DNA of 64,000 nucleotides, from contig CBDBUY010000002.1 of the NCBI GenBank assembly GCA_965212145.1, positions 1-64,000 of the forward strand, given 5' to 3'. Of this stretch, positions 35,453-44,186 are shown one piece after another (position 1 is the stretch's first letter; every line of letters starts with the position of its first letter). The position numbers and the translations under genes are program-made. The notes below the pieces were generated by a model, which was not told the origin of the DNA, did not search any database, and saw nothing but the letters and a program-made list of their open reading frames with translations. Source of the stretch: JAAEPI01 sp965212145. Its GTDB lineage: Bacteria > Bacteroidota > Bacteroidia > Cytophagales > Cyclobacteriaceae.

Positions 35453-35476
35453 TTTTGATCAAAAAAGTGATCAAAA
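35453..35476. promoter_or_regulatory. Dyad TTTTGATCA-N6-TGATCAAAA between divergent genes
   Basis: Perfect 9-bp arms with an AAAAAG spacer in the 98-bp gap between the ECF sigma gene and the Calx-beta gene. Placed 18 bp before the sigma start and about 25 bp before a TATCTTTA -7-like element (35501-35508) of the rightward gene, it could be a shared operator. No T-run marks it as a terminator. Confidence 0.4.
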
Positions 35477-35532
35477 ATTAGCTTCAGCGTGTAATTTGCA
35501 TATCTTTATTAATTGCCAAATTATTACCAACT

Positions 35533-36873
35533 ATGAAAAAATTATTAATGCCAATGTTAGCCGTCGTATTGATTGGCTTTCAACAGTGCGACGAAGTATT
35601 AACCCAGCCACAAATTGATGACTTGGCGTTTAATGCTGAATTAGTCACTGCATCTTTTTCGGTATCTGAAAAAGATCCAAAGCAAACAATTACAGTTGAG
35701 TTTGATCAGGAGTTGCCTACCTCCATTAGAGTAAATGTCACAGTTTCAGGAACGGCTGCATATGGTGTAGATTATACCACGACTCTTGATGAGGTAGAGG
35801 GATCATACTTCATTTCAATTCCGGCTGGAAGTACGTCTAAGAGTTTCTCTCTTACTCCGATTGACAATGACGATATAACAGACGGAGATAGAACTGCTAT
35901 CTTCAGTATCTCTACGGATGACGACAGAGTCACGGTGAATAATGCGGAAATAACCGTAACTATTGAAAACGATGATACAAAAACTGAAATAGAGCTGTTC
36001 TTTGAGGAATCAGTGCAACTTTCTCTTGCTTACATGGACATGAGTTGTTCAAGTCATCCTGTAGTTAGTTTTGAAAATGGAACGGATGGCTATCCGGAAA
36101 GCATAACTTATTCGTATCCTTTTTCTCAAGCTGCCAAAGGAGGTACTCGACCTGATTATGTGGTAGAGACCCATTATGATAGTGATAGCATTTGGTTTAC
36201 AGGTATCCAGGATGTTAATGTACGGGGAGTTTCCGAAGAGCAATTATTAGTGGTGGGTTATATTGAGAATGGTAAGGTCAGTACAATTAAAAGACATAAT
36301 TTTTATGGAGGGAGAAAGCGAGTTGAATGTCAAAGCCAGGTATTAGTGCTTGATTTCGAGTATGATGGAAGCGGAAGAGTTTCAACAATTACCGGAATTC
36401 TGCTTTGTGATGGTCAAGCGACAGAAGAAGGGGGTGAGGTTAATTTCGTATACACTGGAAACGAAGTGGATATTACGTTTGTAGGCGACAATACGGATAG
36501 GCTATTTGGACCTGGAGAAGGCCCTCAAAATCTGACGATCGTTCTGGATGGTAAAAACAATCCGTTTGAAGGCTATCCAATGCTCGCGATGTTCAGTTAT
36601 CCAAAAGAAGGTCAACCTTTTGGCGTACCGAATCGAATTAACTGGCACATTATGTTGCCAGGGAATTGGATTTCTGGTGTAGAGGGTGGATTTAGTGGAA
36701 ACCCGACGAATGATTACACATATAATTCGAATGATTTTCCAATCGGATCTACTTCTTACTTTGTTGAAGGGAACGTAAATCGTGGCGATACTCCGCAAAC
36801 TTATAATCTCACATGGCAATACAATGACATGGAGGGTGGAAGTGAGCCTATGGAAACTCCTTGCAATTTCTAG
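35533..36873 (+). CDS. Calx-beta domain envelope protein
   Basis: 446 residues. A hydrophobic N-terminus MKKLLMPMLAVVLIGF leads to Cys19 (FQQC), a poor lipobox but possible in this phylum. Residues about 40-148 are a Calx-beta-type domain (VSGTAAYGVDYTT, IPAGSTSKSFSLTPIDNDD, AEITVTIENDD), a beta-sandwich often seen in adhesive surface proteins. The rest (about 150-446) is beta-rich with repeated Tyr/Asp and resembles the unassigned C-terminal region of many Bacteroidota lipoproteins (a DUF4595/YD-like strand pattern). Function unknown. It is divergent from the ECF sigma operon and ends at its own terminator. Confidence 0.6.
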   Translation: MKKLLMPMLAVVLIGFQQCDEVLTQPQIDDLAFNAELVTASFSVSEKDPKQTITVEFDQELPTSIRVNVTVSGTAAYGVDYTTTLDEVEGSYFISIPAGSTSKSFSLTPIDNDDITDGDRTAIFSISTDDDRVTVNNAEITVTIENDDTKTEIELFFEESVQLSLAYMDMSCSSHPVVSFENGTDGYPESITYSYPFSQAAKGGTRPDYVVETHYDSDSIWFTGIQDVNVRGVSEEQLLVVGYIENGKVSTIKRHNFYGGRKRVECQSQVLVLDFEYDGSGRVSTITGILLCDGQATEEGGEVNFVYTGNEVDITFVGDNTDRLFGPGEGPQNLTIVLDGKNNPFEGYPMLAMFSYPKEGQPFGVPNRINWHIMLPGNWISGVEGGFSGNPTNDYTYNSNDFPIGSTSYFVEGNVNRGDTPQTYNLTWQYNDMEGGSEPMETPCNF

Positions 36874-36897
36874 GCAGATTATTATAAAAATGAAAAT

Positions 36898-36933
36898 CGA
36901 ATGCTCTCAATTTGAGAGCATTCGTTGTTTTTA
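36898..36933 (+). terminator. Intrinsic terminator after the Calx-beta gene
   Basis: Perfect stem CGAATGCTCTCA / TGAGAGCATTCG with a three-base loop (36898-36924), followed by TTGTTTTTA. The TTG at 36925 that would extend the next gene lies in this tail and is not used. Confidence 0.9.
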
Positions 36934-36945
36934 GACATTTTTACT

Positions 36946-39255
36946 ATGCATCGTTGCAAAAAGTATTGCTGTATCATCATCCTTTTTGGAATTCTTCCAA
37001 TCGGCCATGCGCAGACATATTTTGAGGATGTAACTGAGCAATTGGAATTGTCTTTTTACGAAAGCAGTGGAAGGTTTGGGAGTGGAGTTTCAGCAGCCGA
37101 TTTTGATCAGGATGGAGACATAGATCTTTTTATAAGTGGAAAATCAGGAACAAATTCGAAATTGCTGATCAATACAGAAGGGACATTTGATGAATTGGAT
37201 TTTGAATTGGATTTTGATGCACAGGCATCCTTATTTCTGGACTATGACGGTGACCATGACTTGGATCTTTTTATAGCAGGACTTTGCACCTCTTATCCAT
37301 GTCAAATTCAAAACTCATGGGCCCTTTTTAAACAAGAGGAGGCTGGAGTTTTTGTTGAAGTGACCACTGAATCCGGTTTGAACATTGAAGACGTGATTTA
37401 CGCTGATGCTCTGGGGGGGCTAGCTGCTGGTGATCTGAATCTAGATGGTTACTTAGACCTGGTTGTGTCTTACTGGAAGGGTCGAGCATACATTTTTATG
37501 AATAATCGGAATGGCGGGTTTATAGAATTAGATGCCCCTGTTCAGAGCAATCAAGTGTATTGGCAGTCCCTGATTCATGATTTCAATCAGGATGGCTGGC
37601 CTGAGATTTACATGTCCGTGGATTTTGATCGAAAGAATCAATTATTCATTCATGATGGAGACTTTGAGTTTTACGAGAATGCATCGGCTTTTAATCTGGA
37701 TCATGCAGATGATGACATGGGTCTTGCGCTTGGCGATGTAGAAAATGACGGTGATTTTGATTTGTATATTACTTGTATCGTTCAGCCCAGTTTTGAAAAC
37801 TTCAATGCACTCTTACTAAACGACGAGGGTACTTTCAGAGAGATAGCTCCGGAGGCCGGTGTGGATCAGGGTGGTTGGAGCTGGGGCGTGACTTTCGCTG
37901 ATATTGATAACGACAAGTTTCAGGATATCGCCATAACCAATGGCCATCGGATCGAAGATGGATATGATCAGTCCAAATTATGGATGAATAATGCTGATTT
38001 GACTTTCAGAGATGTTTCTGGCGAAGTGGCTTTTAACGATACTTTGATGGCCACCTCGCTGATTTCTGCTGATTTGGATCTGGATGGCGATTTGGATTTA
38101 GTTCAGACCTTGAAATCGGAGTTTACAGATGAGTTGCCACTCCGTGTGCTGATCAATCGGCTTGAAGAATTCGAGAAAGGAAATTATCTGGTGGTGAAGC
38201 CCCGGATGGAGGGAGCTAATCATTTTTCTATCGGGGCAGAAGTCAGAATCAGGTTTGGTGATGAACTACAAGCTCGTAAAATCACGGCAGGCACTGGACT
38301 ATACAGTCAAGAACCAGCTCTTGCATTCTTTGGTCTTGGCGAAATCTCACAGGTGGATGAGGTCGAGGTGCTATGGCCTGGAGGTGCGAAAACCATCAAA
38401 GAGAATGTTTCAGTGAATCAAGAGTTGGTGATTTTTGATGAGAGCGTTCTTCACCCAACGACCCTCACCTATGTAGAGGCAATCGATCAAACATCAATCG
38501 AAATTGCATGGGATAGAAAAACGGAAGTCATTTCAGGTTTTGTGCTGGAGAGAGATACCAATCAAAATTTTGAAGATCCGGCCCTTTATGATTTTGACGG
38601 AGTTACGACCCACTTTATCGATTCAGGCCTTGAGCCTGGAACACAATATTTCTATCGGATTTATTCTAAATCCGGAGCTAATATTTCTATGTTTTCATTG
38701 ATTGAAGCTGCTCGAACAGATTTTATTCCAGTAGATGCTCCCCAGGCATTGAATGCTGAAATCATGGGTCCAACTACTGTCAAAATTGAATGGGTGGATA
38801 ACTCTGATAATGAAACTGGCTTCAGGTTAGAGAGATCAACTTCTCATCAGTTTATTGGTACAATAGCCATTAATCTTGATTCAGGTGTATCTGAATACAT
38901 TGACGAAAACCTGGAGCCGGGAGCCACCTATTATTATCGAATCAAGGCATTTAGCGCAAACACTTCCTCGGAGTTTAGTAGTACGGTAAGTGTCGATTTG
39001 AGCCTTCTAGATGTCGATTTGGAATTCTCACTAATACTGTACCCAAATCCATCTAAGGGTCTGATGACTCTTAGCGCATCTAAACCGATGGCCAGTGTAG
39101 GATTGTTTGAGATTACGGGTAAAAAGCTAGAATCTTGGAGAATTAATAACGAGAAGGAATTTACAATCCCAAATCTCCGTGTGAGCGGTGAGTATGTTTT
39201 AAGAATCCATTTTTCGGATTCACAATCGATTTCTAGAAAAATTATTTTTAGGTAA
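36946..39255 (+). CDS. CRTAC1-like FG-GAP / ASPIC-UnbV protein with two Fn3 and T9SS type A tail
   Basis: 769 residues from the ATG giving MHRCKKYCCIIILFG, with a signal peptide ending GHAQ. FG-GAP/VCBS repeats with calcium motifs (DFDQDGDIDLFISG, DYDGDHDLDLFIAG, DLDLDGDLDLVQ) fill about 25-400; then an ASPIC/UnbV domain (about 415-505; AEVRIRFGDE, ITAGTGLYSQEP, VLWPGG), two fibronectin type III domains (about 510-690, both with LEPG(T/A)(Q/T)YYYRI), and a T9SS sorting domain (about 695-769; LYPNPSKG ... SGEYVLRIHF). It is a secreted or surface protein of unknown substrate. The 47078 gene is a paralogue with the same order. An in-frame TTG upstream lies in the previous terminator and was rejected as start. 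Confidence 0.88.
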   Translation: MHRCKKYCCIIILFGILPIGHAQTYFEDVTEQLELSFYESSGRFGSGVSAADFDQDGDIDLFISGKSGTNSKLLINTEGTFDELDFELDFDAQASLFLDYDGDHDLDLFIAGLCTSYPCQIQNSWALFKQEEAGVFVEVTTESGLNIEDVIYADALGGLAAGDLNLDGYLDLVVSYWKGRAYIFMNNRNGGFIELDAPVQSNQVYWQSLIHDFNQDGWPEIYMSVDFDRKNQLFIHDGDFEFYENASAFNLDHADDDMGLALGDVENDGDFDLYITCIVQPSFENFNALLLNDEGTFREIAPEAGVDQGGWSWGVTFADIDNDKFQDIAITNGHRIEDGYDQSKLWMNNADLTFRDVSGEVAFNDTLMATSLISADLDLDGDLDLVQTLKSEFTDELPLRVLINRLEEFEKGNYLVVKPRMEGANHFSIGAEVRIRFGDELQARKITAGTGLYSQEPALAFFGLGEISQVDEVEVLWPGGAKTIKENVSVNQELVIFDESVLHPTTLTYVEAIDQTSIEIAWDRKTEVISGFVLERDTNQNFEDPALYDFDGVTTHFIDSGLEPGTQYFYRIYSKSGANISMFSLIEAARTDFIPVDAPQALNAEIMGPTTVKIEWVDNSDNETGFRLERSTSHQFIGTIAINLDSGVSEYIDENLEPGATYYYRIKAFSANTSSEFSSTVSVDLSLLDVDLEFSLILYPNPSKGLMTLSASKPMASVGLFEITGKKLESWRINNEKEFTIPNLRVSGEYVLRIHFSDSQSISRKIIFR

Positions 39256-39323
39256 AAAAACCAAATTCCTTTTATGGAATTCTTCCTAGTGCTGCATCTC
39301 AAGGTCAAACAAAAGACAGCACT

Positions 39324-41165
39324 ATGAAAAGTTTACTAGCAATTATCGTTTTGAGTCTATCCGGCCTGGGTGCTGGAGATTCGATTTATGTCACCGGGAC
39401 TGTTTATGACCAGAAAGGTCAAACTCTCTCCGGAATTCAGGTTTTGGAAAAGGGCACCCAAAATACGGGGCTAACGGATGTCAATGGATTCTATTCCATT
39501 GAAGTCAGCGATCGGAAATCGGTTCTGGTTTATTCGGGCAATGGATTCAAAAAACAGATCAGAAAGGTCGGAGATCAAAAGGTCATCGATGTGACGCTAC
39601 TGCGCCATCCTATCCAAATAGCTGAAGAGGATGCAGAAACGCTACAGGAGCTCGTGATCAGTATTCCAAGATCTCCGAAAAGATCTGAGAAGGCCAGATA
39701 TTTTAATGGATCAGGGGCAGCACCACGGAGCATGACTTTTGATCATGCACAAAACTGGAACACTGAAGAGTACAGCACGATTCACGAAAACGGATTCAAG
39801 AAGGCGGTGGACAAGCCGCTCTCAACCTTCTCCATTGACGTGGATGCCGCTTCCTATTCCAACATCCGTCGATTTATCAATAATGGTCAAATGCCGCCGA
39901 AAGACGCTGTTAGGATCGAGGAAATGATCAACTACTTTGGGTACGGTTATGATCAGCCGAAGGGCGACAATCCATTTTCCATTAACACGGAAATTTCCTC
40001 TGCTCCATGGAACGAAGAACACATGATTGTGCAGGTCGGACTTCAGGGAAAGAAACTGGCCATGGAGAATCTACCTCCATCCAACATTGTCTTTTTGCTG
40101 GATGTGTCTGGATCCATGAATTCGCCAAATAAGTTGCCGCTATTGAAATCTTCTTTGAAGATGTTGGCAAATGAACTTCGATCACAGGACAAGGTTTCCA
40201 TTGTGGTGTATGCAGGAGCTGCCGGTCTGGTGCTCGAGCCCACCAGAGGGGACAACAAACAAAAGATAATGGAGGCCTTGGATAAATTGAGTGCCGGCGG
40301 ATCAACCGCAGGAGGCGCGGGGATCCGCTTAGCCTATGAAACTGCCAAAAAGAATTTTGTGAAAGGTGGAAATAACCGGGTAATTCTGGCGACTGACGGT
40401 GATTTTAATATTGGAGAGTCCAGTAATGCGGCGATGGAACGCCTGATAGAGGAAAAGCGTGAAGAAGGTGTGTTTTTGACGGTTCTAGGATTCGGCATGG
40501 GTAATTACAAGGATTCCAAAATGGAGATTCTTGCCGACAAAGGCAATGGAAACTATGCCTACATAGACACCATGAAGGAGGCTAAAAAGGTTTTGGTGAA
40601 TGAATTTGGTGGGACACTTTTCACCATCGCCAAGGATGTGAAAATCCAGGTGGAGTTTAATCCTGCACATGTGCAAGCCCATAGATTGATTGGGTATGAG
40701 AATCGTCTGTTGAATGACGAAGATTTCAATGATGATAAAAAGGATGCTGGCGAACTGGGCAGTGGGCACACCGTGACTGCATTATATGAAATCATTCCTG
40801 CTGGGGTGGAATCTGAGTTCATCAAGGATATTGACCCACTAAAGTATCAAGCTCGGGATGACGTGTCAGTTTCTGCTTCTAATGAGCTGATGACCGTTAA
40901 ATTCAGATATAAAGAGCCGGATGGAAAGAAAAGTAAGCTGATCACTGAAGTGATCAGTGTAGGGCAGAAAAATGCCAGCGAGAATCTCACGTGGGCGAGT
41001 GCCGTGGCAGGATTTGGCATGCTGCTTAGAGACTCTGAATACAAAGGAGACTTGACTTTTGATCAAGTGATCAGAATGGCACGGCGATCCAAGGGAGGTG
41101 ACAAATTTGGTTACCGAGCTGAGTTTATTCAAATGGTTGAACTTGCTAAGGGAATGAGTTTGTAA
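39324..41165 (+). CDS. YfbK-like von Willebrand factor type A protein with carboxypeptidase-regulatory domain
   Basis: 613 residues. Signal peptide (about 1-18), a carboxypeptidase-regulatory-like beta-sandwich (about 22-95; GTVYDQKGQTLSGIQVLEKGTQNTG), the YfbK N-terminal region (STFSIDVDAASYSNIRRF), a vWA domain (about 250-425) with an intact metal-ion-dependent site DVSGSMNS, and a C-terminal DUF3520-type domain (about 430-613; WASAVAGFGMLLRDSEYKGD). YfbK proteins in this phylum are mostly periplasmic or surface proteins with no settled function. No MoxR ATPase or batA-like partners are adjacent, so this is not the usual aerotolerance-type vWA cluster. Confidence 0.88.
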   Translation: MKSLLAIIVLSLSGLGAGDSIYVTGTVYDQKGQTLSGIQVLEKGTQNTGLTDVNGFYSIEVSDRKSVLVYSGNGFKKQIRKVGDQKVIDVTLLRHPIQIAEEDAETLQELVISIPRSPKRSEKARYFNGSGAAPRSMTFDHAQNWNTEEYSTIHENGFKKAVDKPLSTFSIDVDAASYSNIRRFINNGQMPPKDAVRIEEMINYFGYGYDQPKGDNPFSINTEISSAPWNEEHMIVQVGLQGKKLAMENLPPSNIVFLLDVSGSMNSPNKLPLLKSSLKMLANELRSQDKVSIVVYAGAAGLVLEPTRGDNKQKIMEALDKLSAGGSTAGGAGIRLAYETAKKNFVKGGNNRVILATDGDFNIGESSNAAMERLIEEKREEGVFLTVLGFGMGNYKDSKMEILADKGNGNYAYIDTMKEAKKVLVNEFGGTLFTIAKDVKIQVEFNPAHVQAHRLIGYENRLLNDEDFNDDKKDAGELGSGHTVTALYEIIPAGVESEFIKDIDPLKYQARDDVSVSASNELMTVKFRYKEPDGKKSKLITEVISVGQKNASENLTWASAVAGFGMLLRDSEYKGDLTFDQVIRMARRSKGGDKFGYRAEFIQMVELAKGMSL

Positions 41166-41228
41166 TACTGGAAAAGTATTCCAACCTTTTGGTTCGAATG
41201 TGGGTCTTTGATACAAATGAATGAAATC

Positions 41229-41915
41229 ATGAAAAAGGTAATTCTCGGCTTGATGGGTGCTATGGTTCTAATGAGTTGTCGGAATGACGAACCCCTGATT
41301 CCGGCCTGCATGGATCAGAAGGTAGATGAGATTTTGGCAGGAGAGGTTTGGGATCCTCCAGCTCAGATTTATTCTTACCAATACGAAGGGGAGCAGGTGT
41401 TTTACATCACTCCGAGGTGCTGTGATTTCTTTGGTGAGGTTTACAACGCAGCATGTGAGTACATCTGTGCACCGGACGGAGGAATCTCAGGAATGGGAGA
41501 CGGTGACTGCCCTGATTTTTTTCAAAATGCAACAGACGGAAAATTGGTATGGGAGGATACTCGCTCGCCATGCGGAGAATATGTTAAGGTTAGTGAGCAG
41601 TTGTATGCTTCTGCACCGGAGGAATATGGCTCCATTGAGGAGGCTCGAATAACTGATGACTGCTTGTACATAGAATTTGGGGCAAGCGGGTGTGATGGCG
41701 ATTCATGGGTGTCGCAATTGATTGATTCAGGAGCGATTATGGAATCATCTCCGGAGCAACGAAATATCAAATTCTCACTGTATAACGATGAAGAGTGCGA
41801 TGCGTATTTCGTGCGCGAGGTTTCGTTTGATATCAGCCCTCTCCAGATTTCCGGGTCAAATAAAATTTTTCTGAATCTCGAGAATTATGAAACTCAGCTC
41901 GTTTACGAGTACTAG
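41229..41915 (+). CDS. DUF6970 domain lipoprotein
   Basis: 228 residues from the ATG that gives MKKVILGLMGAMVLMSC (lipobox, Cys17); two earlier in-frame starts (TTG at 41208, ATG at 41217) only lengthen the signal. Residues about 24-95 carry the Cys-rich DUF6970 pattern: ACMDQKVDEIL, WDPPAQIYSYQYEGEQVFYITPRCCD, and CAPDGGISGMGDGDCPDF. A second domain (about 100-228) has three further Cys and a FDISPLQ-type strand seen in other lipoproteins of this phylum. The many Cys suggest disulfides in the periplasm or at the surface. Function unknown; it ends at a strong terminator. Confidence 0.7.
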   Translation: MKKVILGLMGAMVLMSCRNDEPLIPACMDQKVDEILAGEVWDPPAQIYSYQYEGEQVFYITPRCCDFFGEVYNAACEYICAPDGGISGMGDGDCPDFFQNATDGKLVWEDTRSPCGEYVKVSEQLYASAPEEYGSIEEARITDDCLYIEFGASGCDGDSWVSQLIDSGAIMESSPEQRNIKFSLYNDEECDAYFVREVSFDISPLQISGSNKIFLNLENYETQLVYEY

Positions 41916-41933
41916 GTAGGTCGGTGATTAGAG

Positions 41934-41967
41934 TGCTCCTGCAGTCTTGCAGGAGCACATTTTTTTA
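41934..41967 (+). terminator. Intrinsic terminator after the DUF6970 gene
   Basis: Perfect stem GTGCTCCTGCA / TGCAGGAGCAC with loop GTCT, then seven T. It acts rightward; the convergent TonB-receptor gene ends 4 bp beyond. Confidence 0.95.
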
Positions 41968-41970
41968 ATA

Positions 41971-44019
41971 TTAAAATCTGAATTCCGCTCTCACCAGGAA
42001 ATTTCTTGGAGCTTGTACTCGGTACCCCGGGCCTTCAGGCGATCCATCAAAATCCACATCAACTGGCGATCCGTCGGTGAAATAAAGTTCGTCGAGCAGA
42101 TTATTTATGCGACCAGACACACTGAATTTATCACTCAACTGATATCCAAGGCTCAAGTTCAACACTTGATAAGCTGGCAAGGTAAAGTCTGGGTCATTTG
42201 ACAATTCCATGAAACTTTCACCAACAATTCGAGCATCAAGGCCTGCTGAGAATTTCTCATTGCTCCAACTCACCGAGGGTGTGAACATGGTTTTCGGCGC
42301 AAATACGTGTTCTACATCTCGCAGTATTTCCACGCCGGTATCGTACTCGTCAATATTCGTTTTCATGTAAGTGGCCATCAACCCAAATGCGAGCCCATTT
42401 TCCAGGGAATAGTCTGCTTCCAGTTCGATCCCCATGCGTTGACTGCTTTTTACGTTTTGGCGCAGATCGAAATAGGAATTTTGAACAAGTCCGCCTACCA
42501 GGCTGATTTCATTTTCGAAGTTCATGTAAAAGGCATTCGTGGAAATTCGGAAGTTCTCAGATGTGTAACGATAGCCCATTTCCCAGTCTGTCACGAATTC
42601 CGATTTGACAATTGACTTGTCAGTAAAGGCTTGGTAATTCCATGATTCCACACCATCAAATCCACCTTGCATCAAGTCGATGCGTGTTGGCTCTCTGCCT
42701 GTTCGAGCAACGGAAGCGTAAATATGACTTTGATTTGATAGGTGATAAGTCAATCCAATTTTTGGATTGAGAAAATTTTCAGATCTGGTTGCACTTTTAT
42801 TTCCATGGTACTTGGTCAAGGTGTCTGACACAAACGTCATTTCTACCGAGCGAATCTGGGCATCAAGGAGTAGCGTCAAATCCCCAAAGTCTTGCTCGTA
42901 TTTCCAGAACTGGCTGAATTCCTGTTTGGTCGTCTCGTCTGAATAGTACGGTGTTTCCAGCGTTTCTACTGTCGCTGATTCATTCGTTCTATCAAACTGG
43001 TAGACGTGCAGGCCCCCAACCAATCTTGATTTTTTCCCCACTATGGTGATATTGGTCATGGCTCCATAGTGGTCATTTTGTAAGGTGTAAATGTACTGAT
43101 CACCAAAAGTGTACGGGAAGTACCCTCTTGCACCGCCGTAATATCCCTGCACGCTGTAGCTGATTTTATCATTCCCTGAGGAGTATTCCAATTGAACCAA
43201 TTCCTGTTTAAAATCATCCTGATCTTTTTTCGGGAATGGATTGGCCTTTGGGTTGGCTTGAATTTCAGAGAGTAAAATGGGCGTGTAAGCTTGCTGGTTT
43301 TGAGCACGACCTGAGAAGGCTGTCAGTCTGAGGAGGCTGTTTTCAAATCTTTTTCCAGTTGATAGGAAAAACGAGTGTGCATCGGACCCGGAGTTATTTT
43401 TGTACCCATCTGACATCAATTTGGAGGCTCTGAAATAAGTGGAAAAACCCTTTTCATTCATTCCTGTGTAGGCTTCCCCGTTCAGAGCAAGTGATCCAAA
43501 CGACCCAACTGTTGACGTAATATTGTATTCTGCTTCTGACCGAGTGACGTCAAAAGATCTGTAACTCACTGAGCCACCGTAAGAAGCCGTTCCGTTTGTA
43601 GAAATCCCCACACCACGCTGTACCTGAATGGATTCCATGGAACTTGAAAAATCTGAGAAATTGGAAAAATAGACTCCCTGATCAATCATGTCGTTTAGTG
43701 GGGCACCATTCAACGTAATGTTGATTCTGCTTTGGTCGATACCTCTGAGCCTGAACTGATGATAATTTCCGAAAGAAGAACCCGCATCTGAATACGTGAT
43801 GATAGAGGGCGCCAATGCTTCTAGCGTCAGCGAAGCGTCCTGGCCAAAATCAAAGGCTTGAATTTCTTTTCGATCGATATTTGTTTGAGCCACTGGGCTG
43901 GAAGCCTGAGCTCTTACCGCTGTTACCGCCAGCTCTTCAAGCTGTACAGTTTTCAAGGAATCCTGAGCGTGAATAAACGTAAAACTCAGTACTCCCAGTA
44001 CTAATCCTAATTTTCGCAT
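41971..44019 (-). CDS. TonB-dependent outer-membrane receptor, probably for thiamine
   Basis: 682 residues. Signal peptide (about 1-18, ending FIHA), a short TonB-box-like stretch (LKTVQLEELAVTAVRA), plug domain (about 45-150; FRLRGIDQSRINITLNGAPLND, VQRGVG, GTASYGGSV) and a 22-strand-type barrel ending in Phe (LVRAEFRF). The family imports scarce ligands across the outer membrane with energy from TonB. A clear TPP riboswitch in the leader, about 75 bp upstream of the start, says that the gene is repressed when thiamine pyrophosphate is plentiful, so thiamine or a precursor is the likely ligand. No SusD-like partner or inner-membrane thiamine permease is adjacent. Confidence 0.9.
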   Translation of the reverse strand: MRKLGLVLGVLSFTFIHAQDSLKTVQLEELAVTAVRAQASSPVAQTNIDRKEIQAFDFGQDASLTLEALAPSIITYSDAGSSFGNYHQFRLRGIDQSRINITLNGAPLNDMIDQGVYFSNFSDFSSSMESIQVQRGVGISTNGTASYGGSVSYRSFDVTRSEAEYNITSTVGSFGSLALNGEAYTGMNEKGFSTYFRASKLMSDGYKNNSGSDAHSFFLSTGKRFENSLLRLTAFSGRAQNQQAYTPILLSEIQANPKANPFPKKDQDDFKQELVQLEYSSGNDKISYSVQGYYGGARGYFPYTFGDQYIYTLQNDHYGAMTNITIVGKKSRLVGGLHVYQFDRTNESATVETLETPYYSDETTKQEFSQFWKYEQDFGDLTLLLDAQIRSVEMTFVSDTLTKYHGNKSATRSENFLNPKIGLTYHLSNQSHIYASVARTGREPTRIDLMQGGFDGVESWNYQAFTDKSIVKSEFVTDWEMGYRYTSENFRISTNAFYMNFENEISLVGGLVQNSYFDLRQNVKSSQRMGIELEADYSLENGLAFGLMATYMKTNIDEYDTGVEILRDVEHVFAPKTMFTPSVSWSNEKFSAGLDARIVGESFMELSNDPDFTLPAYQVLNLSLGYQLSDKFSVSGRINNLLDELYFTDGSPVDVDFDGSPEGPGYRVQAPRNFLVRAEFRF

Positions 44020-44093
44020 GTTGTAATTATGTTTTTGAATTTAACCATCGGGAAGTGGGGACTTCCACAATTAGTTATCATACTTGGTCACAT

Positions 44094-44178
44094 TGACCTT
44101 CCCTACGTCGGTACTAACCGAATCAGGTTATGGGTATGATCTCAGCCCTTTTTTTAATTACTGGGCACCCCTGCCGCG
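44094..44178 (-). ncRNA. TPP riboswitch (THI element)
   Basis: Read leftward the conserved core is complete: GGGGTGCCC (44171-44163), GGGCTGAGATCATACCC (44149-44133), CCTGATTCGGTTAGTACCG near 44127-44108, and CGTAGGGAAG (44107-44098). These are the P1/P2/P4 motifs of the thiamine pyrophosphate aptamer. It lies between the NadR-like kinase gene and the TonB receptor and controls the latter. Between aptamer and start codon is a hairpin GGAAGT / ACTTCC (44066-44051) without a T-run, a candidate expression platform that would act on translation rather than by termination. Confidence 0.95.
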
Positions 44179-44186
44179 AAGATAGA

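Noticed and set aside
36925..36945. Upstream TTG start extending the first CRTAC1-type gene by seven codons
   Set aside because: It lies in the T-rich tail of the preceding terminator; the ATG at 36946 gives the clean signal peptide.
39256..39323. Hairpin AATTCC / GGAATT after the first CRTAC1 gene
   Set aside because: Short A/T-rich stem with no T-run, too weak to call a terminator.
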